Positions 30,880 through 42,416 of a DNA stretch of 64,000 nucleotides are shown here, piece by piece. This stretch comes from Demequina sediminis (GTDB lineage Bacteria > Actinomycetota > Actinomycetes > Actinomycetales > Demequinaceae), in assembly GCF_030296675.1 (NCBI RefSeq), contig NZ_AP027736.1:2480001-2544000 (forward strand). Direction: 5' to 3'. Every line of letters begins with the position of its first letter. The first letter of the stretch is position 1. A program made the translations under genes and the position numbers. Below the pieces are notes generated by a model, which was given only the letters and a program-made list of their open reading frames with translations, ran no database searches and was not told where the DNA came from.

Positions 30880-31976
30880 CCAGGCTCGAGGTGAGCGTCG
30901 ACTACGGCGCGATCACCCGCAACGTCGTCAGGCTGCGGGCGACGACGACGGCTCAGGTGATGGCGGTCGTGAAGGCCGATGCGTACGGTCACGGCCTCGT
31001 GCCGGCGTCACGAGCGGCGCGTGAGGGCGGTGCAACGTGGCTGGGCGTCGCCCAGCCCGACGAGGCGCTGGCGCTGAGGGCCGCGGGCGACACCGGGCGC
31101 ATCCTGACCTGGCTCTACGGTCCCGAGCTGCCCGCGCGCGCACTGCTCGCGGCGGGGGTGGACCTCAGCGCATCGTCCCTCGAGGTGCTCGACGTGATCG
31201 TGTCGGCGGCGCGCCAGGACGGGCGCCGCGCGCGCGTCCACGTGTGCCTCGACACGGGGCTTGCGCGCGAGGGAGTGCGCGCGGAGGGTCTGTCCGCGCT
31301 GCTCGACGCCGCGCTCGCGGCGGACGATGCCGTGGAGATCGTCGGGGCGTGGTCGCACCTCGCGTGGGCCGACCAACCCGGCCATCCCACGATCGACCTG
31401 CAGGCCCAGGCCTTCCGCGACGCGCTCGCGGTGATCGAGGCCAGGGGAGTGGCGCTCGAGGTGCGCCACCTGGCGAACTCGGCGGCCACGCTCACGCGAC
31501 CCGATCTGCACTTCGACCTGGTGCGCCCCGGAATCGCCGTATACGGGCTGCCTCCCGTCGAGGACCCCGCCGGAGCGTCGTTCGGACTCGAGCCCGCGAT
31601 GAGCGTGACCGCGTCCCTCGCGCTCGTCAAGGACGTCCCCGCCGGGCAGGGCGTGAGCTACGGCCACGACTACACCACGCCCGCGGCCACGCGCCTGGGA
31701 CTCGTCACGGCCGGATACGCCGACGGCATCTTCCGGTCGGCCGGCAACCGGGCCGAGGTCGCGATCGACGGCCGTCGCCACCGGATCGCGGGGCGCGTGT
31801 GCATGGACCAGGTGGTGCTCGACCTGGGCCCCGACGCGCCGGAACGCGCGGGTGACCGCGTGGTGCTGATCGGCCCCGACGGCCCGAGCGCACGCGACTG
31901 GGCGCGCGCCGTCGACACCATCGACTACGAGATCGTCTGCCGGTTCGGCGGACTGAAGGGGAAGACGCCCGCATGA
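30876..31976 (+). CDS. alr: Alanine racemase
   Basis: PLP enzyme that makes D-alanine for peptidoglycan. The PLP lysine lies in [15 protein letters not shown] near residue 34, and the catalytic tyrosine in VSYGHDY near residue 260. The 366-residue length is normal. Overlaps acpS by four bases and tsaE by four bases. Confidence 0.96.
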   Translation: MTRLEVSVDYGAITRNVVRLRATTTAQVMAVVKADAYGHGLVPASRAAREGGATWLGVAQPDEALALRAAGDTGRILTWLYGPELPARALLAAGVDLSASSLEVLDVIVSAARQDGRRARVHVCLDTGLAREGVRAEGLSALLDAALAADDAVEIVGAWSHLAWADQPGHPTIDLQAQAFRDALAVIEARGVALEVRHLANSAATLTRPDLHFDLVRPGIAVYGLPPVEDPAGASFGLEPAMSVTASLALVKDVPAGQGVSYGHDYTTPAATRLGLVTAGYADGIFRSAGNRAEVAIDGRRHRIAGRVCMDQVVLDLGPDAPERAGDRVVLIGPDGPSARDWARAVDTIDYEIVCRFGGLKGKTPA

Positions 31977-32479
31977 CCACAGCATCGGCCCCCGCCACCT
32001 TCTCGATCGCCGACGGCGACGCGATGCGCGCGCTCGCGCGTGACGTCTTCGCGCCACACCTGCGCGCGGGCGACGTCGTCATCCTGTCGGGCGACCTGGG
32101 TGCGGGGAAGACCACGTTCACGCAGGGCCTGGGCGAGGCGCTGGGAGTCCGGGGCCCGGTCGCGAGCCCCACGTTCATCATCGCGCGCACCCATCCTTCT
32201 CTCGTGGGAGGGCCCGCGCTCATCCATGTCGACGCATACCGGCTCACGTCCCTCGCGGAGCTCGACGACCTCGACCTCGACGCGACCGTCGACTCGTCGG
32301 TGACCGTGGTCGAGTGGGGTGAGGACAGGGCCGAGCAGCTGTCGCAGGATCGCCTCCACGTGGTGATTTCTCGCACGCGCGGCGGCGAGGTCGACATGGA
32401 ACGGCCCGACGAGGGCCTGCGCACCGTGACCGTCACGACCCACGGCGACCGCTGGGCCGACGTCGCCCTCGTAGGCTAG
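31973..32479 (+). CDS. tsaE: tRNA t6A biosynthesis ATPase TsaE
   Basis: ATPase partner of TsaB and TsaD in making N6-threonylcarbamoyladenosine at tRNA position 37. Walker A is VILSGDLGAGKTTFTQGLG near residue 37, followed by VASPTFIIAR and HVDAYRL. 168 residues. Only four bases from tsaB. Confidence 0.95.
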   Translation: MTTASAPATFSIADGDAMRALARDVFAPHLRAGDVVILSGDLGAGKTTFTQGLGEALGVRGPVASPTFIIARTHPSLVGGPALIHVDAYRLTSLAELDDLDLDATVDSSVTVVEWGEDRAEQLSQDRLHVVISRTRGGEVDMERPDEGLRTVTVTTHGDRWADVALVG

Positions 32480-32483
32480 AGCC

Positions 32484-33090
32484 GTGATTCTCGCGCTCGA
32501 TACGTCATCCGCGATCGCGGTCGCACTCGTCTCCGAAGCGGGCGAGGTGGTCGCGTCGCGCTCGGAGTTCAACCCGCGCGGCCATGCCGAGCTGCTCGCG
32601 GGCCTCATCGACCAGGTGATGGACGAGGCCGGAGTCTCTCGCGAGGCGATCACGCGCATCGTGGTCGGCACGGGTCCCGCGCCGTTCACAGGCCTGCGCG
32701 TGGGACTGGTGACCGCGCGCACGCTCGGTCACGTGTGGGGCATCCCCGTCGAGGGGGTGTGCTCGCTCGACGCGATGGGCGCCGCTCACGGCGGCGAGGT
32801 CACCGTGGTCGCGGACGCCAGGCGCCGCGAGGTGTACTGGGCGACGTATCGCGACGGCGAGAGGACCGCGGGTCCCGCGGTGACCGTGCCCGGCGAGGTT
32901 GAGGCGGTCGGAACCGTGGTCGGCCGCGGCGCGCTGCTGTACCCCGACGACTTCCTCCGCGGTGACGGCGGACCCGGATCCGGTGCTGCTCGCGGCGGTC
33001 GCGGCGCGGCTACGCCGGCGCGGCGAGGACCTGCCGACCGAGCCGCTGTACCTCCGCCGCCCCGACGTCCACGGCGTGCCAGGGGCGTGA
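32484..33090 (+). CDS. tsaB: tRNA t6A biosynthesis protein TsaB (frame disturbed near 32960)
   Basis: TsaB dimerises with TsaD and is needed for t6A. The N-terminal part ILALDTSSAIAVALV and TGPAPFTGLRVGLVTARTLG is clear. Near 32950-32970 the frame moves; the true C-terminus, DPDPVLLAAVAARLRRRGED then LPTEPLYLRRPDVHGVPGA, is in another frame and ends at 33090. Two lost bases (CC to C and GG to G) would mend it, giving 202 residues. As read, the frame runs on into rimI and looks like a false fusion. A TAGGCT box at 32472 suggests a leaderless start. Confidence 0.85.
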
Positions 33091-33545
33091 TCCGCGACCT
33101 CGGGGAGTCCGACCTGCCGTGGATGGCGGAGGTCGAGAGCGAGTTGTTTGGCGCCTCGGCGTGGTCGCGCGAGCTCATCGAGCACGACTACGTGTACGGC
33201 TTCACGCGCTATCGAGGCATCGAGGCGGATGGGAGGCTCGCGGGTTACGCCGTGTACGGCTACGACGGCGATGCGTTCCACCTCATGAACCTGGCGGTGC
33301 TGCCCGCGATGCGTCGCCGCGGCCTCGCGAGGGCGTTGATGGAGGACTTCCTTGCGGAGGCGCGGCGCGTGGGCGCTCCCGACGTGTGGCTTGAGGTGGC
33401 GGTGACCAATGACGCGGCTCTCGCGCTGTACCGCGCATACGGCTTCGAGGACGTGCGCGTGCGGCGCAAGTACTACCAGCCCGAGGGTGTGGACGCGCTC
33501 GTGATGCGCCGTGCGCTCTCGACCTACGAGCCCGGTTCCCCGTAG
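33087..33545 (+). CDS. rimI: Ribosomal protein S18 alanine N-acetyltransferase
   Basis: GNAT-family enzyme of 152 residues. The acetyl-CoA loop is LPAMRRRGLARALMEDFLAE near residue 75, and the C-terminal NDAALALYRAYGFEDV is typical. GTG 33087 overlaps the TGA of tsaB (GTGA). tsaB-rimI-tsaD order is conserved in actinobacteria. Confidence 0.92.
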   Translation: MIRDLGESDLPWMAEVESELFGASAWSRELIEHDYVYGFTRYRGIEADGRLAGYAVYGYDGDAFHLMNLAVLPAMRRRGLARALMEDFLAEARRVGAPDVWLEVAVTNDAALALYRAYGFEDVRVRRKYYQPEGVDALVMRRALSTYEPGSP

Positions 33546-33622
33546 TAGCACGTCCCCGTTCGGGACGCTCGGGGCCCAGACGCGCGCGGAGGCGCGCGCG
33601 GCGGCCCGGCTAGAGTTGACCC

Positions 33623-34660
33623 GTGGCACTTGTACTCGGACTGGAGAGCACCTGCGACGAGACCGGCGTCGCCCTCGTGGAGAACGGGGAGCTGCTCGCG
33701 GACGTCGTCGCCTCGTCGATGGACGAGCACGCGCGCTTCGGCGGCATCGTCCCCGAGGTCGCCTCGCGCGCCCACCTGGAGGCCGTGCTTCCCACGCTCG
33801 ACGAGGCTCTCGCGCGCGCCGGGCGCTCGCTGTCGGACGTCGACGCGGTCGCGGTGGCCTCCGGCCCGGGGCTCGTCGGCTCGCTCACGGTGGGCGTGTC
33901 CGCGGCCAAGGCGCTCTCGCTCGGGCTCGGCCGCCCGCTCTACGGCGTCAACCACGTGATCGGCCACGCCGCCGTCGACCAGTTGGTGCACGGCCGCTTC
34001 CCCGATCGCACCATGGCGCTCGTGGTCTCGGGTGGTCACACGTCGCTGCTTCTCGTGGACGACATCGCGACGCGCGTCACCGAGCTCGGTCACACGCTCG
34101 ACGATGCCGCGGGCGAGGCCTTCGACAAGGTGGGACGCCTGCTGGGCCTGCCGTATCCGGGTGGGCCGCACGTCGACCGGCTCGCGCGCGAGGGTGACCC
34201 CGAGGCGATCCCCTTCCCGCGCGGACTGTCCAAGCCGAAGGACATGGCTAAGCACGCCTACGACTTCTCCTTCTCGGGTCTCAAGACGGCCGTCGCGCGG
34301 TGGGTCGAGGCCCGCCGTGAGTCTGGACTCGAGGTGCCGGTCGAGGACGTCGCCGCGAGCTTCGCCGCAGCCGTGGCCGATGTCCTGGTGACCAAGACCC
34401 TCAACGCGTGCCGCGAACACGGGGTCGACACCCTCGTGATCGGCGGGGGATTCTCCGCGAACAGCCAGTTGCGTGAGCTCGCGCAGCAGCGTGGCGAGGC
34501 GGCTGGCATCGACGTGCGCATCCCGCCGCTGCGCTACTGCACGGACAACGGCGCGATGATCGCCGCGCTCGGCTCCGCCGTGCTGGAGGCTGGCGTCGCG
34601 CCCAGCCGCCTCGACATCGGCGTCGACTCGTCGATGCCGCTGTCGACCATCACGGTCTGA
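33623..34660 (+). CDS. tsaD: tRNA t6A threonylcarbamoyltransferase TsaD
   Basis: Transfers the threonylcarbamoyl group to A37 of tRNA. The iron-binding HxxxH motif is in [12 protein letters not shown] near residue 113, and the ASKH fold blocks [15 protein letters not shown] and [11 protein letters not shown] are present. 345 residues with GTG start. TAGAGT ends six bases before the GTG, suggesting a leaderless message. The stop overlaps the ATG of nagZ. Confidence 0.96.
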   Translation: MALVLGLESTCDETGVALVENGELLADVVASSMDEHARFGGIVPEVASRAHLEAVLPTLDEALARAGRSLSDVDAVAVASGPGLVGSLTVGVSAAKALSLGLGRPLYGVNHVIGHAAVDQLVHGRFPDRTMALVVSGGHTSLLLVDDIATRVTELGHTLDDAAGEAFDKVGRLLGLPYPGGPHVDRLAREGDPEAIPFPRGLSKPKDMAKHAYDFSFSGLKTAVARWVEARRESGLEVPVEDVAASFAAAVADVLVTKTLNACREHGVDTLVIGGGFSANSQLRELAQQRGEAAGIDVRIPPLRYCTDNGAMIAALGSAVLEAGVAPSRLDIGVDSSMPLSTITV

Positions 34661-36244
34661 TGCGCATCGCGGCGCTCGCGCTCGCGGCCGCCCTCGCCCT
34701 GGGCGCGTGCACGCCGGCGACCGACGCCCGGCCGCTGCCGACCGCGACGGACCCCGCGAGCGCCGCCCCGGCATCGTCCCCTCGCCCGACCCCGTGCCCA
34801 CGACGCTGACGTGGGGCCCGACCCACGAGACGTGGCAGCAGGCGCTGGCCGATGCCAGGGCGCTGCCGCTCGAGCGCGTGGCCGCGCAGGTGATGGTCGT
34901 GGATCTCGCGTCGCCCGATCCCGCCGTGGCGTCGGACCTCGTGCGACGCCACCACGTGGGCGGGGTGATCCTCATGGGGGGATCGGCTCCCTCGGCCGAG
35001 GCCGTCGCGACACTCACGCGCGCCGTCGCGGATGCCGACGACCGCGACTGGCCCGTGTGGATCTCGACCGATGAGGAGGGCGGATCCGTGGCCCGCTTGC
35101 GCGCGGCGATCCCCCGCCTGCCGTCGTTCATGGCGGCCGGTGCCGCGCGGGACAAGGATGCGGTGACCGCCGCGTATCGCGGCCTCGGGGCCGACCTGCG
35201 GGACCTGGGAGTGGGCATCGACTACGCGCCGGTGGCCGACGTCACGATCGGCACCACGGATCCCACGATTCGCACGCGCAGCGCGGGCGACGATCCCGAG
35301 CGCGTCGCGGAGACGGTCGTGGCGGCGGTCGAGGGCTTCGTGAGCGGCGGAGTGGCCCCGGTCATCAAGCACTTCCCTGGCCACGGGTCCGTCACGGTCG
35401 ACTCTCACACGGGGCTCCCCGTGCACGGGCGCAGCGTCGCGAAGCTTGCGGAGACCGACCTGGTGCCCTTCGCGCGCGCGATCGAGGCGGGCGCGCCCGC
35501 GGTCATGATGGGTCACATCGCGGTGCCGCAGTGGGGCTCGGGACCCGCGACGCTCGAGCCCGACGCCTACGCGTACCTGCGCGAGGAGATGGGCTTCGAG
35601 GGCGTGGCGATCACCGATGCCCTCAACATGGCCGCCGTCACCGAGGGGCGCGCGCCCGGCGAGGTCGCGGTCGAGGCGCTGGCGGCCGGCGCCGATGTCC
35701 TCGTCATGCCCGGGGACATCGAGGTCGCGGTGCGCGCGGTGGTTCGCGCGGTCGAACGGGGCACGCTCACGCGCGAGCGCCTCGACGAGGCGGCCGCGCG
35801 CTCGATCGCGCTGCTGCGGTGGCAGGACGCGCTCGACCCGGCGCCACAGGAGGACGGCTACGCGCGCACGCTGGCCGCGGCGGGAGCGACCGTCGCGGCC
35901 CGCGAGTGCGAAGGACCGTTCGTGGGCGAGACCGTGCGCGTGACCGGGGGATCGGACGATGCCGCGCGCGCCCTCGCGGGCGCGCTCGAGTCGCGGGGGT
36001 GCCAGCGGGAGACGGCACCTCGGGCGTGCTCCTGACGTCCGGCTCGCAGACAGCCACGGCGGATGTGGTGGTGTCGCTCGGCGGGCCGTGGGGCCTCGAG
36101 GCCTCGACCGCGGACGCCTACGTCGCGATGTACGGGGACTCGCGCGCGGCCATCGAGGCGCTCGCGGATGTGCTCACGGGCGCGAGCGCGCCCGGTGGGG
36201 ACTGGCCGGTGCGCATGGGTGAGGGCCTGCCGGCGACCTGCTGA
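34660..36244 (+). CDS. nagZ: NagZ-like glycoside hydrolase family 3 lipoprotein (two frameshifts)
   Basis: Likely beta-N-acetylhexosaminidase acting on cell-wall fragments. ATG 34660 overlaps the tsaD stop and opens a lipoprotein signal, [17 protein letters not shown], with the lipobox cysteine at 17. The frame then breaks between 34771 and 34797; one added base joins it to TTLTWGPTHETW. The GH3 core has VIKHFPGHGSVTVDSHTG and FEGVAITDALNMAAV with the aspartate nucleophile. A second one-base loss near 36000 separates the C-terminal domain. Mended length 528 residues. Confidence 0.85.
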
Positions 36245-36265
36245 GGGGCGACCGCTCGCCCGCGG

Positions 36266-37150
36266 CTACTGATCGAGGGCCGTCGACGCGGCCGCGGCGA
36301 CCTCGCTCGCGAGCGCGTCGAGGTGGTCCGAGTGAAGGCGCCACTGCTGCCAGTGGAGGGTCACCGCGAGCTCCGGCTCGCCCAGCGCGACCAGGTCCAG
36401 GCCGCGGCGCTGGGCGGCGGGAAGCATGCCCCACCCCAGCCCCAGGGCGATCGCGGACGCGAACTCCGCCGAGGACGGCACGCGATGGCGCGGGGGAGCG
36501 GCGGGATCGACGCCGCGCGACTCGAGCCAGCGGGTCTGCAGCGTGTCGCGTGCGTCGAAGTCGACGATGGGAGCGTGGGCGAGTGCGGTCGCGAGCCCTG
36601 CGGGCCCCGCATCGCGGGAAAGCCACCGCTCCGCGAAGGCGGGACTGGCGACCGCGCGATACGTCATGCGTCCCAGGGTGGTGACCGTGCAGCCAGGGAC
36701 CGGGGTGGCGCGCGTGGTCACGGCGGCGACCACGGTGCCGTCGGCAAGGAGCGCGGCGGTGTGGGACTCGTCCTCGCGATGCAGGTCCAGCAGGAATCCG
36801 CGTGACCGTGAGACGCGGGCGAGCGGGGCGAGCAGCCAGGTCGCGAGCGAGTCCGCGTTGACGGCTATCGGGAGGCGCGCCGCGTCGCTGTCGCTCAGCC
36901 CCAGCGCCGATGCGGCGTCCGCGTCGAGTTGCTCGACCTGGCGCGCGTAGCGGATCACGACGTCACCCGCCGACGTCGCGCGGACCGGGCGCGCGCGCAC
37001 GAGCAGCACCTGCCCGGTGAGGCGCTCGAGCGTCGCGAGGCGCTGGCTGACCGCGGACTGCGTCACGTGGAGCGCGCGGGCGGCCGCCTCGAGCGAGCCC
37101 TCACGCACGACGACGGCCAGCGTGATTGCGAGTTCCGCGGGGATCTTCAC
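36266..37150 (-). CDS. lysG: LysR-type regulator, LysG/ArgP family
   Basis: A 294-residue LysR-type protein with an N-terminal helix-turn-helix (GSLEAAARALHVTQSAVSQR near residue 20) and a ligand-binding domain. It is divergent from a lysE gene 70 bases away, the classic layout in which LysG with bound lysine or arginine activates export. A regulatory site probably lies in 37151-37220, where TTAGTGAGCCTAA-like bases occur. Confidence 0.88.
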   Translation of the reverse strand: MKIPAELAITLAVVVREGSLEAAARALHVTQSAVSQRLATLERLTGQVLLVRARPVRATSAGDVVIRYARQVEQLDADAASALGLSDSDAARLPIAVNADSLATWLLAPLARVSRSRGFLLDLHREDESHTAALLADGTVVAAVTTRATPVPGCTVTTLGRMTYRAVASPAFAERWLSRDAGPAGLATALAHAPIVDFDARDTLQTRWLESRGVDPAAPPRHRVPSSAEFASAIALGLGWGMLPAAQRRGLDLVALGEPELAVTLHWQQWRLHSDHLDALASEVAAAASTALDQ

Positions 37151-37220
37151 ATTAGTGAGCCTAATGCTCGTGAAGGAATCATGAGTGGTGCTCGAGACGC
37201 GGCGACCCTACGGTGGCGCC

Positions 37221-37837
37221 ATGACCTTTCTTGCCGGGCTCGGCCTCGGGCTCTCCCTGATCGTCGCGATCGGCGCCCAGAACGTCTTCGTGCTGCGCCA
37301 GGGCCTGCGTCGCGAGCACGTGCGGCTCGTGGTCGCGATCTGCGCGGTGTCGGACGCGGTGCTGATCGCGGCAGGAGTCGCGGGAGTCGGCGCCGCGATC
37401 GAGACCGTGCCGTGGCTCATCACCGTCGCGCGCTGGGCCGGCGCCGCGTTTCTGCTGGGCTATGCGCTGCTCGCGGCGCGGCGCGCGTGGCGGCCCGCGC
37501 GTGAGAGTCTCGCCGCGGACGGCGCGCCCCCGGTCGATCCGTGTCCAGCGAGTCCGCGCGCACGGTCGCGCTGACGTGCCTCGCGCTCACGTGGCTCAAC
37601 CCGCACGTGTACCTCGACACCGTGGTGCTGCTCGGCACGGTGGGAGCCGCCCAGGCGGCGCCGTGGATCTTCGCGGCGGGGGCCATGACCGGCTCCGTGG
37701 TGTGGTTCACGTCTCTCGGCTACGGGGCGCGGCTGTTGTCGGGGGTGCTCGCGAGGCCCGGCGCGTGGCGCGTGCTCGACGGGATCATTGCCGTCGTGAT
37801 GGCGGCGCTCGCGGTGTCGCTCATCGTGGGGGCGTAG
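37221..37837 (+). CDS. lysE: LysE-type amino acid exporter (one frameshift)
   Basis: Membrane exporter of basic amino acids, with five or six membrane spans. The family start is clear: [19 protein letters not shown], then [12 protein letters not shown]. The frame breaks near 37540; one added C gives [20 protein letters not shown] followed by [15 protein letters not shown]. Mended length 205 residues. Regulated probably by the divergent LysG. Confidence 0.88.
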
Positions 37838-37844
37838 CGGGCGC

Positions 37845-39014
37845 CTACGCGGGCTCGACGAGCAGCGCCGCGTGGTCGCCCTCGAGGCGAGTGAGCACCA
37901 CCGTCGCGCGCTGCGTGCCCTTGAGCTTGAGCCGCGGCCGCACCTGTTCGGGGGTGAGGTCGACGCCGCGCTTCTTGATGTCGACCGTGCCCACGTCGCG
38001 CGCGCGCAGCTCGCGTGCCAGGGCCTTGATGTCGAGCGGCCATCGCTCGAGCACGCGATACGTGCGGGCCAACGGCGTCTCGACGCGCTCATCCGCGGTG
38101 AGGTAGGCGATGCGCGGGTCCACCAGGCGCGTGCCGGTCCGCTCCGCGAGCACGCCCACCAGGCCCGCGCGGATCACCGCGCCGTCGGGCTCCAGGAGCC
38201 AACCCCCGAGCGGTCCCGAAGGGGCGCGATCCGTCGGCCCGAAGATCTCGTGCGACTGCCCGCCGCGCAGGACGAGCGCCGCGTGGCCCGGACGCCGCGC
38301 GGCGGCGCCGGACCACAGGCCCACCTCGACCACGTCGCCGTCGATGCTCACCCACTGAGCCTCCATGTCGGGCGGAATCGCCTCATGCGGCAACCCCGGC
38401 CCCGCCTTGACACCGAGCGCGCGCACCTCGTGACGGAGGTCGAGGACGGCGTCGAGCCGCGGCGAGTAGTCCGCGGGGTCGTGGCGGCGACCGCGTGCCG
38501 TGCGCCGGGCGGGATCCGCGAAGATGCCGTCGACCGACAGGTCGCCCAACGCCTCGAGGGAGTCTCCCCACACGACCCTCGCGTGGGGCCACGGGGCCAG
38601 GTTGTGCGCCGCGAGGATCGCCGTCGCCTCATCCGCCTCGAACGCGACCACCTCGATGCCGCGTGCGGCCAGCGCCATGGAATCGGCCCCGAGGCCGGCC
38701 GTGAGGTCGGCCACACGCTCGCACCCCGCCTCCGCGAAGCGCGCCGCATGCAGCGACGAGGCCGCGACACGCGAGGCCTGCTCGAGGCCCGCGCGGTGAA
38801 ACACCATGGAGTCCGCCGCGTCGCCGAGCCGCGGGCGAGCCTCGGTGCGGAGCTCGGCGAGGGTCATCGCGGCCGTCACGAGCGCGGGATCGTGACCCGC
38901 ACGGCGCAAGCGACCCGCGATCGCGAGGGCCTCTCGAGGAGCGAAGCCGCGCAGCGACCCCGCGAGGTCGAGGCACGGTGCGCTCACGGTGAGGCGAGCG
39001 GTGGCGGCGTCCAT
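37845..39014 (-). CDS. THUMP-like SAM-dependent methyltransferase
   Basis: A 389-residue protein with a methyltransferase fold in the middle (ERVADLTAGLGADSMALAAR near residue 97, and FADPARRTARGRR, a DPPY-like motif IV). The C-terminal 80 residues, IKKRGVDLTPEQVRPRLKLK, match the THUMP-like domain seen in actinobacterial members. The substrate is unknown; RNA is likely. It meets lysE tail to tail. Confidence 0.82.
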   Translation of the reverse strand: MDAATARLTVSAPCLDLAGSLRGFAPREALAIAGRLRRAGHDPALVTAAMTLAELRTEARPRLGDAADSMVFHRAGLEQASRVAASSLHAARFAEAGCERVADLTAGLGADSMALAARGIEVVAFEADEATAILAAHNLAPWPHARVVWGDSLEALGDLSVDGIFADPARRTARGRRHDPADYSPRLDAVLDLRHEVRALGVKAGPGLPHEAIPPDMEAQWVSIDGDVVEVGLWSGAAARRPGHAALVLRGGQSHEIFGPTDRAPSGPLGGWLLEPDGAVIRAGLVGVLAERTGTRLVDPRIAYLTADERVETPLARTYRVLERWPLDIKALARELRARDVGTVDIKKRGVDLTPEQVRPRLKLKGTQRATVVLTRLEGDHAALLVEPA

Positions 39015-39054
39015 ACGCGGATCCTTTCACGGGGGGCGAACACGACCGCGCCCG

Positions 39055-39081
39055 TTAGCACTCGGGGCACACGAGTGCTAA
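39055..39081 (+). promoter_or_regulatory. CIRCE operator (HrcA site) before groES
   Basis: TTAGCACTC, nine bases, GAGTGCTAA: a perfect match to the CIRCE inverted repeat. It is the binding site of the heat-shock repressor HrcA. It lies about 105 bases before groES and next to the start of the divergent methyltransferase. Confidence 0.95.
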
Positions 39082-39186
39082 ATTGGTCCTGCTCTCACGA
39101 GCAGGAACCAGCTGGGTCCGACCCCCGCGACGGCGGACCCGACCGGTTCGCATTCCATACTTCGACGACGGAAGGTGAGGTCCGCA

Positions 39187-39480
39187 GTGTCGGTCTCAAT
39201 CAAGCCTCTGGAGGACAAGGTCGTTGTCAAGGCCGCCGCGGCCGAGACCACGACGGCGTCCGGCCTCGTGATCCCTGACACGGCCAAGGAGAAGCCCCAG
39301 GAGGGCGAGGTCGTGGCCGTGGGCCCCGGCCGCATCGACGACAACGGCAACCGAGTCCCGCTCGACGTGAACGTCGGCGACAAGGTCATCTACAGCAAGT
39401 ACGGCGGCACCGAGGTCAAGTACGCCGGCGAGGAGTACCTCATCCTCTCGGCGCGCGACCTGCTCGCCATCGTCGGCTAA
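39187..39480 (+). CDS. groES: Co-chaperonin GroES
   Basis: The 97-residue lid of the GroEL chamber: [18 protein letters not shown], the mobile loop with [16 protein letters not shown], and [18 protein letters not shown] 39187 follows GGAAGGTGAGG. No groEL follows; a terminator and a whiB gene do. The GroEL partner must be elsewhere. CIRCE upstream implies control by HrcA. Confidence 0.96.
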   Translation: MSVSIKPLEDKVVVKAAAAETTTASGLVIPDTAKEKPQEGEVVAVGPGRIDDNGNRVPLDVNVGDKVIYSKYGGTEVKYAGEEYLILSARDLLAIVG

Positions 39481-39494
39481 TTCCAGCCGTCACC

Positions 39495-39526
39495 ACGGGC
39501 CCCGGGGCGATAGCCTCGGGGCCCGT
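39495..39526 (+). terminator. Terminator of groES
   Basis: A perfect 10-bp stem (39495-39504 with 39517-39526) 14 bases after the groES stop. It confirms that groES is transcribed alone. Confidence 0.8.
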
Positions 39527-39567
39527 TGGCGTCTGCGGGCGGACGATTCCGCCCACCCCGTACCCCG

Positions 39568-39604
39568 GCATCGTCCCTTCACCAGGCCTCTCGAGGGACG
39601 ATGC
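39568..39604 (-). terminator. Inverted pair of the GCATCGTCCC motif after whiB
   Basis: GCATCGTCCCT (39568-39578) pairs perfectly with AGGGACGATGC (39594-39604) across 15 bases. It lies just past the stop of whiB, which is read on the minus strand, so it can serve as its terminator. Both arms are copies of the window-wide repeated motif. Confidence 0.65.
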
Positions 39605-39621
39605 GCGAGGCAACGGGGCAG

Positions 39622-39912
39622 CTAGCTCGCCTGACGCAGGCGGCCGGCGAGGATCGCGTGACGCTCATCCTCGCTGAGGCCGCCCCACACCCCAAACGGC
39701 TCGCGTGCCTGGAGCGAACGCTCGCGGCACATGTCGAGCACGGGGCACCGCGAGCAGAACTCCTTCGCGGACTCGGCCCGGCGCTTGCGCGCCGCACCGC
39801 GTTCTCCCTCGGGGTGGAAGAACAGGTCGGGGTCGGCCTCGCGGCACGCGCCCTCGTATTGCCACTCCCACTGATCTTGGGTGGGTGCTGGCAGTTTCGC
39901 CACGGCCTCCAT
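39622..39912 (-). CDS. WhiB-family iron-sulfur transcription factor
   Basis: A 96-residue Wbl protein. Four cysteines bind the 4Fe-4S cluster (GACREADP, then FCSRCPVLDMCRERS), followed by the GVWGGLSEDER turn and a basic end AGRLRQAS. Wbl proteins regulate through the main sigma factor. The position between groES and guaB matches that of whiB3 in mycobacteria, but I do not assign a subclass. Confidence 0.93.
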   Translation of the reverse strand: MEAVAKLPAPTQDQWEWQYEGACREADPDLFFHPEGERGAARKRRAESAKEFCSRCPVLDMCRERSLQAREPFGVWGGLSEDERHAILAGRLRQAS

Positions 39913-40090
39913 AACGCCCCCTTAACGGGTCTTCGCCGGTTCCCCCAGGAAAACGCCGTTGCCTCCCGAACCGAACTGTGGTGCCACTGGTGCTGCAGCG
40001 GGAACCGGGCTGGTAACCCGGGCCTCGCGTGCTCCCTCACTGCCATTCTTAACACCCTCGGGGTGGCTTGGGAAGTCCCGATTTGCCTGG

Positions 40091-41637
<1,547 letters not shown>

Positions 41638-42387
41638 GTGGATCTCGCCTGGCAGACGCTCGCGATCCTGGCGGTCGTGGCGTTGGTCGCCGGGTTTCTC
41701 GACACCCTCGCCGGCGGCGGCGGGCTGCTGACGCTGCCCGCGCTACTGCTCGCCGGCGTGCCCCCGCTGCAGGCGCTCGGCACCAATAAGCTGCAGGGGT
41801 CCTTCGGGACGGGAATGGCGACGTGGCAGGTGCTGCGCAGGCGCCGAGTGAGATGGGACGATGCTCGCTGGCCGATGCTGTGGGCCTTCCTGGGGTCCGT
41901 CGCGGGTTCCGTCGCGGTGCAATTCGCGGACGCGGACGCGCTGAGGATCCTCATCCCCGTGGTGCTCGCCGTGATCGCGGCGTACTTCGCCTTTGTGCCG
42001 CGCGCTCATCACCCGCCGGATCACGAGCGGATGTCGGCGGCGCCCTACGAGGCGAGCGTCGTGCCCGCCATTGGCGCGTACGACGGCGCGTTCGGGCCGG
42101 GCACGGGGTCGCTCTTCGCGCTCGCGGGCGTCACCCTGCGCGCGTACCCGCTGGTGAGGTCGACAGCGGTCGCCAAGACCCTCAACTTCGCCACGAACAT
42201 CGCGTCGCTCGCGGTCTTCGCGATCGCGGGGCAGATGGCCTGGGCGGTGGGCGGAGTGATGATCGCGGGTCAGCTCGTGGGCGCCTACGTGGGCTCGCAC
42301 GTGCTGTTCCGGGTGTCGCCCGTGGTGCTGCGCGTGCTGATCGTGGTGATGAGCGTCGGGATGCTGATGCGGTACCTGCTGGGCTGA
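41638..42387 (+). CDS. TSUP (TauE/SafE) family membrane transporter
   Basis: A 249-residue membrane protein with about eight spans in two halves, each with the family signature: GFLDTLAGGGGLLTLPALLL then ALGTNKLQGSFGTG, and GAYDGAFGPGTGSLFALAG. Family members export sulfite, sulfoacetate or related anions; the substrate here is not known. GTG directly after the guaB stop. Confidence 0.85.
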   Translation: MDLAWQTLAILAVVALVAGFLDTLAGGGGLLTLPALLLAGVPPLQALGTNKLQGSFGTGMATWQVLRRRRVRWDDARWPMLWAFLGSVAGSVAVQFADADALRILIPVVLAVIAAYFAFVPRAHHPPDHERMSAAPYEASVVPAIGAYDGAFGPGTGSLFALAGVTLRAYPLVRSTAVAKTLNFATNIASLAVFAIAGQMAWAVGGVMIAGQLVGAYVGSHVLFRVSPVVLRVLIVVMSVGMLMRYLLG

Positions 42388-42416
42388 GGTGGGGTGCGGT
42401 GGGGCTCGGCCCCGGC

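Noticed and set aside
32484..33545. A TsaB-RimI fusion protein
   Set aside because: The true TsaB C-terminus is found in another frame and ends at 33090, overlapping a normal rimI start. The apparent fusion is an artefact of two lost bases.
34707..36035. A cytoplasmic NagZ starting at the open-frame ATG 34707
   Set aside because: The first residues there (HAGDRRPAAADRD) are out of frame with a clear lipoprotein signal beginning at 34660 and overlapping the tsaD stop. The lipoprotein start is preferred.
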